This document shows positions 35,490 through 44,522 of a stretch of 64,000 nt of DNA, piece by piece. This stretch comes from Niastella yeongjuensis (GTDB lineage: Bacteria > Bacteroidota > Bacteroidia > Chitinophagales > Chitinophagaceae), in contig NZ_FOCZ01000007.1 in assembly GCF_900110245.1 (NCBI RefSeq), forward strand, positions 372,001 to 436,000, written 5' to 3'. The translations under genes were made by a program, and so were the position numbers. Within the stretch, counting starts at the first letter, position 1; each line of letters begins with the position of its first letter. The notes beneath the pieces were generated by a model. The model had not been told where the DNA came from, ran no database searches, and worked only from the letters and a program-made list of their open reading frames with translations.

Positions 35490-37036
35490 TGAACCAGATC
35501 GGTTATGGAGTGGATGTTCAACGCATTTGTTTGTTCTTTACGCATCATTAATGCGTAGGTATTGTTGAACCCTATTGGTTGCAGCCAGCTGATCTGGTAC
35601 CGCTGCTGAAATTCTTTTTGCACAAAATCATACACGGCGTCTTTGTCCTGGTTCAGGCTGTCGATCTTATTGGCAGCCGGTTGCAGGATCACCAGTAAAC
35701 CCGTGCCGGTATATTCAGGATACAGATCTATCTGATCATTTGTCATAGCATCGAAACATATTTTTGTACCGCCCAGTCCTGTTTTCGTTTGTACATCGAG
35801 ATCGCTGTACCCTTTTATCAACTGGGTGTACATACTGGCCAGGATATATTGTTCTGCAAAGATCTTTGACCCGATCCGTATCGTAGCTTTTTTTCCATTA
35901 CGAGGGGGCTTATATAATCCCTGTGCGGTTAAAAAATCGCGGGCTATCTGTTCGGGAGGCAGGTGCAGGTAATCTGCTTTGTAATTCAGGGCCGTCATCA
36001 CCGAGTCATTGATCCGCCCGGTCAGCAACTCTAAAATATTCTTCAACTCGGGGTATTGTTCTAATGTTTGTTTCCGTACGATGGGAGCGCAATAATAAGG
36101 CGGGAATATTTTTTTATCGTCAGTAAGGGTAACCAGGTCGAATGCTTTGATGCGGCCATCGGTACCGTAGCCGCTGATCACATCCAGGTGTTTTTCCTGC
36201 GCAGCTTTGTACATAACCGCATCGCTGATCACTACAATACGCATATGGAGACCGTATGTTTTTTTCAAACCCAGGTAACCATCCTGCCGGCCCATAAACT
36301 CGGGGGTAAAACCGGCCAACAAACCGCTTGCGCCTAATGAAGGCAGCACATAAAAAGCAGACAACAGCAATATTAGCGGAAGCATTACAAAGACTACCCG
36401 TCCTTTTTTTAAAGTGGTATGCTGTAACCGGGATAATAGAAAATCGAACAGCAGGGCCAGCAGCGCCGCAGGAATGGCGCCGGCCAAAATCATGTTTGTA
36501 TTGTTTAACGAGATGCCGCCAAAGATAAATTCGCCCAGACCACCAGCTGCAATATAAGCTGCCAGGGTGGCTACCCCGACGTTGATCACCGTAGCTATTC
36601 GAATGCCTGCCAGTATTACGGGCATGGCCAACGGCATTTCCACTTTAAACAACGTTTGTCTGTCGCTCATGCCCAGGCCGGTTGCCGCTTCTTTTATGTG
36701 TTTGTCTACATTAATAATGCCGGTGTAGGTATTGCGGATGATGGGCAGCAGGGCATACAGAAACAACGCTACGATGGCCGGCTTTGGGCCAATCCCAAAT
36801 AATGGGATCATAAAACCCAGCAGGGCAATGCTTGGAATGGTTTGCATAACACCGGCAATGCCGAGTACAGTACCTGCCAGTTTGGTCCTGCGTGAGATCA
36901 GGATCCCGAGCGGAACTCCAATTAAGATAGCGATCAATAGAGAAATAAAGGTAAGCCCGATGTGTTGCAGGGTTTGTTCAAGCAGTTTCCCTGCCTGTTC
37001 CTGTATAAAACTCCAGAAAGTTTGTGTTTCTCCCAT
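35471..37036 (-). CDS. Betaine/ergothioneine-class ABC permease fused to a substrate-binding domain (apparently circularly permuted)
   Basis: A 521-residue fusion. Residues 1-205 form an OpuCB-type permease (AATGLGMSDRQTLFKVEMPL coupling loop). A further helix (about 211-233) leads to the binding domain. That domain has the normal F-type parts, but in reversed order. Residues about 238-374 hold the half that is normally second: AGFTPEFMGRQDGYLGLKK, GYGTDGRIKAFDL, FPPYYCAPIV. After a linker (375-383), residues 384-521 hold the half that is normally first: IRIGSKIFAEQYILASMY, DLYPEYTGTG, GFNNTYALMM, ending at the hinge (SITDLVHY). The gene's ATG shares one base with the ATPase stop. Ligand is inferred from the neighbouring egtB and egtD: ergothioneine, hercynine or another betaine. 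EgtU importers have this permease-binding protein fusion. Confidence 0.88.
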   Translation of the reverse strand: MGETQTFWSFIQEQAGKLLEQTLQHIGLTFISLLIAILIGVPLGILISRRTKLAGTVLGIAGVMQTIPSIALLGFMIPLFGIGPKPAIVALFLYALLPIIRNTYTGIINVDKHIKEAATGLGMSDRQTLFKVEMPLAMPVILAGIRIATVINVGVATLAAYIAAGGLGEFIFGGISLNNTNMILAGAIPAALLALLFDFLLSRLQHTTLKKGRVVFVMLPLILLLSAFYVLPSLGASGLLAGFTPEFMGRQDGYLGLKKTYGLHMRIVVISDAVMYKAAQEKHLDVISGYGTDGRIKAFDLVTLTDDKKIFPPYYCAPIVRKQTLEQYPELKNILELLTGRINDSVMTALNYKADYLHLPPEQIARDFLTAQGLYKPPRNGKKATIRIGSKIFAEQYILASMYTQLIKGYSDLDVQTKTGLGGTKICFDAMTNDQIDLYPEYTGTGLLVILQPAANKIDSLNQDKDAVYDFVQKEFQQRYQISWLQPIGFNNTYALMMRKEQTNALNIHSITDLVHYVDTN

Positions 37037-38013
37037 TACTGGTTGCGTTGGTATTCACTGAAGGCGTATAGGATGCCTTCCCCCGTTATTGTTTTTTTAT
37101 CGGTGGTATTGTCGTTTACAACCAGCAGGGTCTTTTTCTCATTTTTCTCTTTTGTCAGCTGCATGGCTTTGGATAAAGTGATTGCTGGTGATACTTCTTC
37201 ATAATTAGCATATTCGGATGCCGGTTCATTCAGTAAAAAGGGCCACACGTCTGTCAGTTTCAGCACCATAAAACAGAGTTGCAGCCAGGATTCGGAAAAG
37301 AAATCCCGCACAAAATCATTGGCGGGGTGAAAAAGCAATTCCGCCGGTTTGCCTGTTTGCATAATGCGGCCTTTATCCATTAAACAGATCCGGCTACCCA
37401 TTTCAAAAGCTTCCTGCACATCATGGGTAACCATTACAATGGTTTTTCTTTTCAATTCATCGAGTTGGGCAAACTCTTTTCGAATAGCGCTGCGGGTAAT
37501 GGTATCCAGTGCGCCAAATGGTTCATCCATCAACAGAATGGGCGGATCGGCCACCAGCGCCCGGGCAAGATTTACGCGTTGCGCTTCCCCCCCGCTTAAC
37601 TGACCGGGATAAACGCCGAGGAGATTGGGCGAAAGGTGTAGTTTGTCGATCAGTTTATTAATGCGGGCATTTGTTTTTTCCTTATCCCATAAAAGCAGGT
37701 TGGGTACTACCGCAATGTTTTCTGCTACGGAGTAATGCGGGAAAAGGGTGTTGTGTTGCACCACGTACCCGATATTTCTTCGTAATATTGTTGCTGGCTG
37801 TTCAAGTATATTTTTACCATTTACCAGTATCGTTCCCTCCGTGGCCTCTGTAAGCCGGTTGATCATTTTAAGGGTAGTAGTTTTGCCGCAGCCGCTGGTG
37901 CCTAAAAGAATGAAGGTTTCCCCTGCTGAAACAGTAAAAGAAATGTTGTTTACTGCCGGCCGGTTTTCAAAAACCTTTGTAACCTGCTGCAGACTTACCA
38001 CTGTGTTACTCAT
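37036..38013 (-). CDS. Betaine/ergothioneine-class ABC transporter ATPase (OpuCA/EgtV-like)
   Basis: A 325-residue ATP-binding subunit. Walker A GTSGCGKTTTLK, Q-loop NIGYVVQHNTLFPH, signature LSGGEAQRVNLARAL and Walker B PILLMDEPFGALD. Residues after about 245 resemble a shortened CBS-type tail, as in OpuCA. It overlaps the upstream flavoprotein gene by eight bases and the downstream permease by one, so translation is coupled. It powers the permease/binding protein fusion. Confidence 0.93.
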   Translation of the reverse strand: MSNTVVSLQQVTKVFENRPAVNNISFTVSAGETFILLGTSGCGKTTTLKMINRLTEATEGTILVNGKNILEQPATILRRNIGYVVQHNTLFPHYSVAENIAVVPNLLLWDKEKTNARINKLIDKLHLSPNLLGVYPGQLSGGEAQRVNLARALVADPPILLMDEPFGALDTITRSAIRKEFAQLDELKRKTIVMVTHDVQEAFEMGSRICLMDKGRIMQTGKPAELLFHPANDFVRDFFSESWLQLCFMVLKLTDVWPFLLNEPASEYANYEEVSPAITLSKAMQLTKEKNEKKTLLVVNDNTTDKKTITGEGILYAFSEYQRNQ

Positions 38014-39391
38014 CCAGGTTCATAAATAAGTTATTAATAGATTCAGACCAGGTTGGATGCGCAAAAATATTGTCTTTTAACTGATCGCTGGTAACCTTTC
38101 CCAACATGGCTATTTGCAAAAGCGACATCAGCTCGCCCGCGCCAAACCCAATAATGGATACGCCAAGGATCTGTTTTGTGCCGGCATCGACTACCGCTTT
38201 CATAACGCCCCTGGTTTCACCCATTTCAACCCCACGCGCAACATATGCCATCGGTAATTTAGCTATTTTAACCGGTATTCCTTTACTCCGGGCTTCTTCT
38301 TCGGTAATACCCACCCTCGCCAGTTCGGGATCGGTGAAAACACAGTATGGGACAAACCGGCCTTTTATACTCACATTGCCATTTTCCAACAGGTTCTTTG
38401 TTACCACCAGGTAATCGTTATAGGAAATATGGGTAAAGGCCGGGCCCGGTTTTACATCGCCGAGGGCATAAATGCCTGATACATTGGTCTCCAGCCGGTC
38501 ATTTACTTTTATAAATTCTTTCTCATCGGTCTCAACACCGGTCTTATCGAGATGTAAAGACCGGGTATTGGGCGACCGGCCCGCGGCAATTAATAAATGC
38601 GAGCCTTCCAGGTCTGTGTTTTTTCCATCGGCAGTAACCGTCAGGATTATTTTTTTACTGCCTGAGAGCTGTACACTTTGTGGATTTGCATCCAGTTTAA
38701 ATGTGATGCCGTCTTCCTCCAGGATCTTTTTCATTTCATCGGCTATATCGGGGTCTTCTTTAGGGAGGAACCGTTGCGATCGTTGTACAATGGTTACTTT
38801 ACTGCCAAAGCGAAGGAACATTTGTCCAAACTCCAGCGCCACATAACCCGCGCCGATAATGATCAGGTGTTCGGGAATTTCCTGCAGTTCCATAATGGTG
38901 GTAGACGTGAGGTATGGTACCGAGTCTAACCCCTTGATTGCAGGAATGGTGGTGGCGGCCCCTGTATTGATAAAAATATGTTCAGCTGTATATTCTTCAA
39001 CAGCACCGCTGGTTGTTTTTACCTGAACCACTTTGTTCCCTGTAAAGGATGCCACGCCATAAACCACTTTTATATTGCTTTCTTTTTTCAACCGGTTCTC
39101 GCTGCCGGCGCGGAAGGTGGTCACCACTTTTTCTTTACGTGCTATGATGGCAGGAAGGTCAACCGTTATGGCACCGGTAGTGAAGCCGTATTCCTTGCTC
39201 CGCTTAGCCTGGTAGATATTTTTTGCGGAGGCCACCATTGTTTTTGTAGGCGTGCAACCCCAATTGATACAGGTGCCGGCAATATAGGTTTGCTCTATCA
39301 AAACCACCTTGCGTCCTTTGTGGGCAAGCTGCGTGGCCAATGGCGTAGCGGCTTGCCCTGATCCGATCAAAATTGCATCAAATTGTTGCAT
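38006..39391 (-). CDS. FAD-dependent pyridine nucleotide-disulfide oxidoreductase
   Basis: A 461-residue class I flavoprotein disulfide reductase. The FAD loop is IGSGQAATPLATQLA, and the redox-active pair C41/C46 lies in GTCINWGCTPTKT. The NAD(P) loop is IIGAGYVALEFGQMF, and the C-terminal HPTWSE contains the His-Glu acid-base dyad. It lacks the N-terminal metal domain and the C-terminal cysteine pair of mercuric reductase, so mercury reduction is unlikely. Position between egtD and a betaine-class ABC transporter suggests reduction of a thiol disulfide, perhaps oxidised ergothioneine; this is inference. Confidence 0.9.
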   Translation of the reverse strand: MQQFDAILIGSGQAATPLATQLAHKGRKVVLIEQTYIAGTCINWGCTPTKTMVASAKNIYQAKRSKEYGFTTGAITVDLPAIIARKEKVVTTFRAGSENRLKKESNIKVVYGVASFTGNKVVQVKTTSGAVEEYTAEHIFINTGAATTIPAIKGLDSVPYLTSTTIMELQEIPEHLIIIGAGYVALEFGQMFLRFGSKVTIVQRSQRFLPKEDPDIADEMKKILEEDGITFKLDANPQSVQLSGSKKIILTVTADGKNTDLEGSHLLIAAGRSPNTRSLHLDKTGVETDEKEFIKVNDRLETNVSGIYALGDVKPGPAFTHISYNDYLVVTKNLLENGNVSIKGRFVPYCVFTDPELARVGITEEEARSKGIPVKIAKLPMAYVARGVEMGETRGVMKAVVDAGTKQILGVSIIGFGAGELMSLLQIAMLGKVTSDQLKDNIFAHPTWSESINNLFMNLDE

Positions 39392-39407
39392 ATAATATGT
39401 TTTTTTA

Positions 39408-40418
39408 TCAAATTGCTTTCCAGCACGCGTCTACAAACCAGCCTTTGCTGTCATAAAAGAAACCGGCTGTACTGAACCCTGCCTGTTGCGCCATGCGGCC
39501 AATTTCATCTGTTGTATATTTCTGCGACAGTTCCATATAGATCGGTTCCCCTTTTTTGAAATTGATCACTTCCAGGTTATTGCCGGCAATAAAACAAACC
39601 GACTGCTCTTCCTGACTTACCAGGTAACTTTTACAGGAACCTGTTGCCGGATCATAGGTTGGATAATGCTCAAATTTCGATATATCGAAATTGGCTTTTA
39701 ATTCCCGGTTGATCCGTTTCAGCAGGTTTAAATTAAACTGACGGGTAATTCCTTCCTTATCGTTGTACGCAGCCAGCACGGTATTGGGATCTTTTTTGAG
39801 ATCCAGCCCTATAAGCGCCAGGTCGCCTTTTTGTAAATGACTGCGGATATTCCGGCTGAATGCAAGGGCTTGTTCAGGCGTCATATTACCGAGGTTGGAA
39901 CCCAGGAACAGGATCACTTTCCGGTTGCGGCTGATGGTCGCGGCCTTTGCCAGCATCTCGCTGTACTCTCCTTCCAGGCTGGATATTTTTATGCCGGGAA
40001 TGCGTTGTGGCAATTGCGTTTCCAGGTACTGAATAATACTTGTGGAGATATCGATGGGCACATAAGTAAAGTCTGCGTTTGCTTTAACCAGGTGTTGTAA
40101 CAGGTAACCGGATTTGGTGCAATCACCGGGCCCCAATTCTATCAGGTCAAAACTTCCGCCCGGTTGTAATAGTAATGATGCCAGGTCGGCGGTACGTGTA
40201 CTGAAGATCTCGAGCTCGCAGTTGAAAAGATAATACTCCGGGCTGTTCATGATCCGCTGGAATAAACGGTCGCCCATGGCATCATAAAAATATTTCGACT
40301 GCAGGTGCTTCATGTCTGCCCGCAATCCGTCCACTACATCCCTGCAAAAGATTGTGTTGTTGTTTTCAGTACCTCGTGCTACGGTACTGTTACTTTGGTT
40401 GGTTCTAATCATGTTCAT
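39408..40418 (-). CDS. egtD: L-histidine N-alpha-methyltransferase
   Basis: A 336-residue SAM-dependent enzyme that trimethylates histidine to hercynine, the first step of ergothioneine synthesis. Family features: KYFYDAMGDRLFQRIMNSPE, the SAM-binding strand LIELGPGDCTKSGYLL, and FLGSNLGNMTPEQA. The length is usual for EgtD. It lies downstream of egtB, with 138 bases between them, and upstream of the flavoprotein gene by 16 bases. Confidence 0.93.
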   Translation of the reverse strand: MNMIRTNQSNSTVARGTENNNTIFCRDVVDGLRADMKHLQSKYFYDAMGDRLFQRIMNSPEYYLFNCELEIFSTRTADLASLLLQPGGSFDLIELGPGDCTKSGYLLQHLVKANADFTYVPIDISTSIIQYLETQLPQRIPGIKISSLEGEYSEMLAKAATISRNRKVILFLGSNLGNMTPEQALAFSRNIRSHLQKGDLALIGLDLKKDPNTVLAAYNDKEGITRQFNLNLLKRINRELKANFDISKFEHYPTYDPATGSCKSYLVSQEEQSVCFIAGNNLEVINFKKGEPIYMELSQKYTTDEIGRMAQQAGFSTAGFFYDSKGWFVDACWKAI

Positions 40419-40534
40419 GAGATTTAACTGTTTGGTTTACTCGGTCGGTAACAGTCAGGGGCGGTAATGGTAATGTTATTGATAATGCCTTTGGGTTTAA
40501 AGTTGCGTTGCCGCGCAGGAGTGTATTGCTTGCT

Positions 40535-40550
40535 TCCGCCTGCTGGCGGA
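40535..40550. repeat. Short palindrome between egtB and egtD
   Basis: TCCGCC-TGCT-GGCGGA, 6-bp arms, seven bases after the egtB stop codon. It may be a REP-like unit or an mRNA hairpin that protects or attenuates the message. Confidence 0.4.
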
Positions 40551-40556
40551 TGCCTT

Positions 40557-41729
40557 TCACCGGGCGAGCCGGATGCCTGTAAACTGCCAGCGTTGGTTTG
40601 TTTGAAAAAAGTTACGATACGTATTTCGGCTATGCCCGATTGGGGTAACCTCCGATGCGCCCCGCAATACATGCTGGTTCACCATAAATTTTCCATTGTA
40701 TTCCCCCAGGGCGCCGGGTGCTTTTGAAAAGTGCGGATAAGGCAGGTAAGCGCTTTCTGTCCACTCCCACCGCAGCCCCCAGTCAAAATTGGGGGAAGCT
40801 ACCTCCCATTCAAATTCAGTGGGTAGCCGCATGCCCTTCCAGGCAGCGAAAGCATAGGCTTCAAAATAGCTTACATGGCAAACGGGTGTATCTGTATGCA
40901 CCGGTTCCAATCCCCGGAAGGTATAATGCATCCATTGGCCATCTATATAATGCCAGTAGAGCGGTGAAACCAGGTGTTGTTGTTTTATCCAGTCCCAACC
41001 CTCTGCATGCCAGTGATTGAAGTTTTGATAACCGCCATCTTCCATAAATTCCAGGTACTGGCCATTGGTCACCAGCATACTGCTGATCTCAAATTGAGCC
41101 AGGTAAACTTTGTGCCGGCCTAATTCATTGTCCCAGCAGAACCCGTCACCCCGGTACCCGATCTCATAAATGCCTTCTTTCACCACGATCATCTCTTCTT
41201 TTTCGGATGTTGACAGGTTACGGGGATAATCAGTTTGGTAGGCAGGTAACAGCGGGTTGTGCCCCAGAATATATTTAATGTCTGTATATAGCAATTCCTG
41301 GTGCTGTTGTTCATGATTAACGCCGAGGATGATCAGATCGATGATCTTCGCATTGGAAGCGTTCTCCTGCATAAAGGTAACCATGGCTTCATCAACATAC
41401 CGGCGGTAGCGGTAGATATCCTGCACGGTGGGCCGGCTGAGGTTGCCCCGGTCTGTGCGGATCACCCTGGCACCAATAGATTCATAATAGCTGTTGAAAA
41501 CGTAATTATAGGTGGGATCAAATTCTTTGTAATGGGGAGCATATACCTTTAAAAGAAAGGTCTCGAAGAACCAGGTGGTATGGCCAAGGTGCCACTTGGG
41601 CGGACTAACCTCCGCCACCGGTTGAACAACATAATCTTCCGTTTGTAGCAAACTGCAGATCTGTTCACTGGTTTTTCGAACATGCTGAAAGTGTAGTATC
41701 GTATCGTCTATGGTGATTGCCTGCTTCAT
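40557..41729 (-). CDS. egtB: Ergothioneine biosynthesis sulfoxide synthase EgtB
   Basis: About 390 residues. The N-terminal DinB_2-like domain supplies the three-histidine iron site: WHLGHTTWF near 45-55, and NHEQQHQELL near 135-145. The C-terminal FGE-sulfatase domain includes MRLPTEFEWE and ends with RWQFTGIRLAR. EgtB uses oxygen to join a cysteine-type thiol to hercynine. No EgtC or EgtE is present in the window, so the sulfoxide lyase step is elsewhere or by an unrelated protein. The ATG at 41729 is chosen from the conserved start. First gene of the operon. Confidence 0.93.
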   Translation of the reverse strand: MKQAITIDDTILHFQHVRKTSEQICSLLQTEDYVVQPVAEVSPPKWHLGHTTWFFETFLLKVYAPHYKEFDPTYNYVFNSYYESIGARVIRTDRGNLSRPTVQDIYRYRRYVDEAMVTFMQENASNAKIIDLIILGVNHEQQHQELLYTDIKYILGHNPLLPAYQTDYPRNLSTSEKEEMIVVKEGIYEIGYRGDGFCWDNELGRHKVYLAQFEISSMLVTNGQYLEFMEDGGYQNFNHWHAEGWDWIKQQHLVSPLYWHYIDGQWMHYTFRGLEPVHTDTPVCHVSYFEAYAFAAWKGMRLPTEFEWEVASPNFDWGLRWEWTESAYLPYPHFSKAPGALGEYNGKFMVNQHVLRGASEVTPIGHSRNTYRNFFQTNQRWQFTGIRLAR

Positions 41730-41761
41730 CCCTGCCGTTTTTCTTATGAATAAATCCTTAC

Positions 41762-41769
41762 TAAAGGTA
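41762..41769 (-). promoter_or_regulatory. Candidate -7 element of the egtB operon
   Basis: TACCTTTA on the minus strand, one mismatch to TAnnTTTG, 32 bases before the egtB ATG. No certain -33. Confidence 0.3.
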
Positions 41770-41911
41770 AGGTGTTTATATAAAGACACTTAACAACCCA
41801 CCAATTAATTTAAAGTTACCAGTTTACAGGCAACATTATGATCCCATCACTTATTTCATTTTCACGAGATTACAACTTGGTTACCGGGTATGTAAAGTGC
41901 TTATAAAAATA

Positions 41912-43855
41912 CTATGCCTTTATGGGCAATTCTATCACAAAGATCGCTCCTGATTGTGCGGGTTGTGCCGTAATAGAACCTCCATGTCGTTCTATTATTT
42001 TTTTGCAGAGTGATAATCCGAGGCCGGCGCCTTCGTATTTATCTTTTGAATGCAGGCGGGTAAAAGTGCCAAAGATCTTTTCGGCATATTTTTGTTCAAA
42101 CCCAATGCCGTTATCTTCCAGCACAATGCGTGCAAAGGGTTTTCCTTTTTGCTCAATAATTGCTGAAGTGATGTTTATGACGGGCGCTGCATCAATGCGG
42201 GCAAACTTGAGGGAGTTACTGATGAGGTTATAAAAAACCTGGTGCAGCATAAGCGGGGCGCCTTCCAATACGGGCAAATGGGTATAATGAATAGTTGCCT
42301 GTTTTTGTTGAATGCCTACTTCCAGATCAGACTCAACATTCCTTATAACCCCGTTCAGGTCTACCGGTTCGTAGAGTTCTTCCAGCGCACTGATCGTGGA
42401 ATACGTAAGAACTCCGTCGATCATCAAAAGCATGCGGTTGGCGGCCACCTGCACCCGGCTGAGGTAAAACCTGCATGCTTCATCCAGGTGCACACCAAAT
42501 TCCTGCTGTACATTACTTATAAAGGTTTTTATTTTACGTACCGGTTCTTTAAGGTCATGGGAAGCTACGTGTGCAAATTGCTGCAGGTCTTCATTGCTGC
42601 GTTGCAATTCCCTGGTTCTTTCTTCCACCTGGTTTTCCAGTATTTCCGAAAATTTTTTCTGGTCATGGATGTCGGTGCTGGTCCCGAACCATTTTACAAT
42701 CGTGCCTTTGTCATCTCTTAGCGGTAAAGCCCTGCCGAGGAACCAACGGTATTGGCCATCGAACCGGCGGCAGCGGTATTCAATTTCATAGGGTTCTCCT
42801 GTTGTTAAACTGTGCCACCATTTTTTCCAGGCCTGTATCTGGTCATCGGGATGAAAAACCTTAGTCCATCCATTCCCTTTTGATTGTTCAAACGTAAGGC
42901 CTGTATAATCGTACCATTTTTTATTATAATAGGTAATATAGCCGTCGGGCGAGGTTACCCATATGATCTGCGGCATAAAGTCCATTAAAAACTGAAACTC
43001 TTTATGACTTTCTTCAATCTTTTTTCTGGCCAGTACCTGGTCTGTAACATCGGTGGCCACGGCTACAATTTTAGTGATGGCGCCATCGCTGTCTTTGATC
43101 GGTTCATATACGAAGTTCACATATACAGTTTCCAGTTTGCCGTTACGGGGAAGTGGCAGCGGCATTTCACTGGCGGTGAACCGTTTTCCTGTGGCATATA
43201 CCTGTTCAATTGCCTTTTTCTTTTGTACACCCGCTTCTGTCAGTGCTTCCACTATCGGGCGGCCCATTATTTCTTCGGCGGGTTTTCCCCAAAGTTTAAG
43301 CATGTGGTCATTGGCTACTTCAACAATAAAAGAAGGCCCCCTTCCAATGCACATGGCTACCGGGGCCTGCAGCACCAGGTTGCGCAACGTGCTTTCACTT
43401 CTTTGTAAAGCCTCTTCTGCTTCTTTTTGCTTGGTAATATCCAGGGTAACCCCGGCAAGCCGGTATGGCTTTCCGTGTTCATCGAAAAATGCCAGTCCCC
43501 TGGTGCGAAGCCACCTTATGCGGCGGCCATCAGTATTATTAATAATCCGGTATTCGTTTTCATACCGGCCGCCATTTTCATTTTGAAGCGCCTTTTGGAT
43601 CAATTGATGGCTGCGTTCCCTGTCGTCAGGATGTAAGCCGGTTAAAAAAATGTTGTAATCTACCGGGGCATCCGGTGGCAGGCCAAACATTTCTTTTGCC
43701 CGGGCCGACCAGATCAATTCGCCCGATACCGGATTATAATCATAATAGCCCAAATCACCCCCTTCCATAGCCAGGCGCAATTGCTCTTCGCTCTTTTTAA
43801 GCGCTTCCTCATATTTGCGCTGTTCGGTAATATCGGTATTCACCTCGTCTGACAC
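41912..43855 (-). CDS. Multi-PAS sensor histidine kinase
   Basis: A 647-residue soluble kinase. Three PAS/PAC units span about 17-145, 148-280 and 283-405; their ends are marked by VTLDITKQKEAEEAL, VATDVTDQVLARKK and TDIHDQKKFSEIL. The H-box (HVASHDLKEPVRKI) and an HATPase domain (NLISNSLKF, DNGIGF, GAGLGLSLCKKI) follow. There are no membrane helices. The protein starts with TDITEQRKYEEALKKSEEQ, the end motif of a further PAS/PAC domain whose body is not encoded upstream. The start is a GTG (43855, alternative GTG at 43843). Divergent from a receiver protein that may be its partner. Confidence 0.9.
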   Translation of the reverse strand: MSDEVNTDITEQRKYEEALKKSEEQLRLAMEGGDLGYYDYNPVSGELIWSARAKEMFGLPPDAPVDYNIFLTGLHPDDRERSHQLIQKALQNENGGRYENEYRIINNTDGRRIRWLRTRGLAFFDEHGKPYRLAGVTLDITKQKEAEEALQRSESTLRNLVLQAPVAMCIGRGPSFIVEVANDHMLKLWGKPAEEIMGRPIVEALTEAGVQKKKAIEQVYATGKRFTASEMPLPLPRNGKLETVYVNFVYEPIKDSDGAITKIVAVATDVTDQVLARKKIEESHKEFQFLMDFMPQIIWVTSPDGYITYYNKKWYDYTGLTFEQSKGNGWTKVFHPDDQIQAWKKWWHSLTTGEPYEIEYRCRRFDGQYRWFLGRALPLRDDKGTIVKWFGTSTDIHDQKKFSEILENQVEERTRELQRSNEDLQQFAHVASHDLKEPVRKIKTFISNVQQEFGVHLDEACRFYLSRVQVAANRMLLMIDGVLTYSTISALEELYEPVDLNGVIRNVESDLEVGIQQKQATIHYTHLPVLEGAPLMLHQVFYNLISNSLKFARIDAAPVINITSAIIEQKGKPFARIVLEDNGIGFEQKYAEKIFGTFTRLHSKDKYEGAGLGLSLCKKIIERHGGSITAQPAQSGAIFVIELPIKA

Positions 43856-43995
43856 CTCTAATCATTTTTAATTGGTCGAAATGATCTCAACAGTAAAGCG
43901 TCAATGTATATGCCACACTCACGATTGACAGGATGAGGTATAATTCTTGTCTTTATCTCTAACAAACGGCGCTCATTGCCTAAACGATCAATGTT

Positions 43996-44457
43996 GTGAG
44001 TGAAGAAAAAATTATACTACTTATTGACGACGATGTGGATGACAGATACCTGTTTTCGCGGGCTGCCAAACTGGAAAAAAACAACATACACTGTGTAACT
44101 GCTGAAAGTGGACAGGATGCAATGGGATTGCTTAATAAAATGCCACAGTTACCGCAGCTCATTTTTCTGGATATCAATATGCCGGGTATGAACGGTTGGG
44201 AGTTTTTAGCTCAATTCAAAAAATATGAGCCATTTAAAAATATACCCGTCCTTATATATTCAACTTCTTCCCACGAAAAGGATATTATCGCAGCCCATAC
44301 CGCCGGTGCCATTGGCTATTGCGTAAAACCCCTGGAGTTTGAAGGGTTACAGGCCATCTTACATTTTGTATGCAACAATTTGGGGGCTGGGCTTCCCGAA
44401 GCCATTAAGCACAATAAAACAATCCCGTATTTCAAACCTCTTGTGGCTGAGGTATGA
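43996..44457 (+). CDS. Single-domain response regulator
   Basis: A 153-residue receiver-only protein. The acidic cluster DDDVDD at 11-16, the phospho-acceptor D59 in FLDINMPG and the lysine in YCVKPLE are present. There is no output domain, so it probably acts by protein contact or in a phosphorelay. It starts with GTG; the ATG five bases earlier is out of frame. Divergent from the PAS kinase. Confidence 0.9.
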   Translation: MSEEKIILLIDDDVDDRYLFSRAAKLEKNNIHCVTAESGQDAMGLLNKMPQLPQLIFLDINMPGMNGWEFLAQFKKYEPFKNIPVLIYSTSSHEKDIIAAHTAGAIGYCVKPLEFEGLQAILHFVCNNLGAGLPEAIKHNKTIPYFKPLVAEV

Positions 44458-44522
44458 TGATATCTTTCCACATTCCCTTTGGGAGGTACAATTATTGATT
44501 TGTCGTTTTTGGGAGCGGCCGG

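Noticed and set aside
38006-39391. Mercury resistance (merA)
   Set aside because: The N-terminal metal domain and C-terminal cysteine pair of mercuric reductase are missing, and there are no other mer genes; operon context points to thiol redox.
43991-43998. ATG five bases before the receiver gene start
   Set aside because: It reads ATG TTG TGA and stops immediately; the in-frame GTG at 43996 gives the complete receiver domain.
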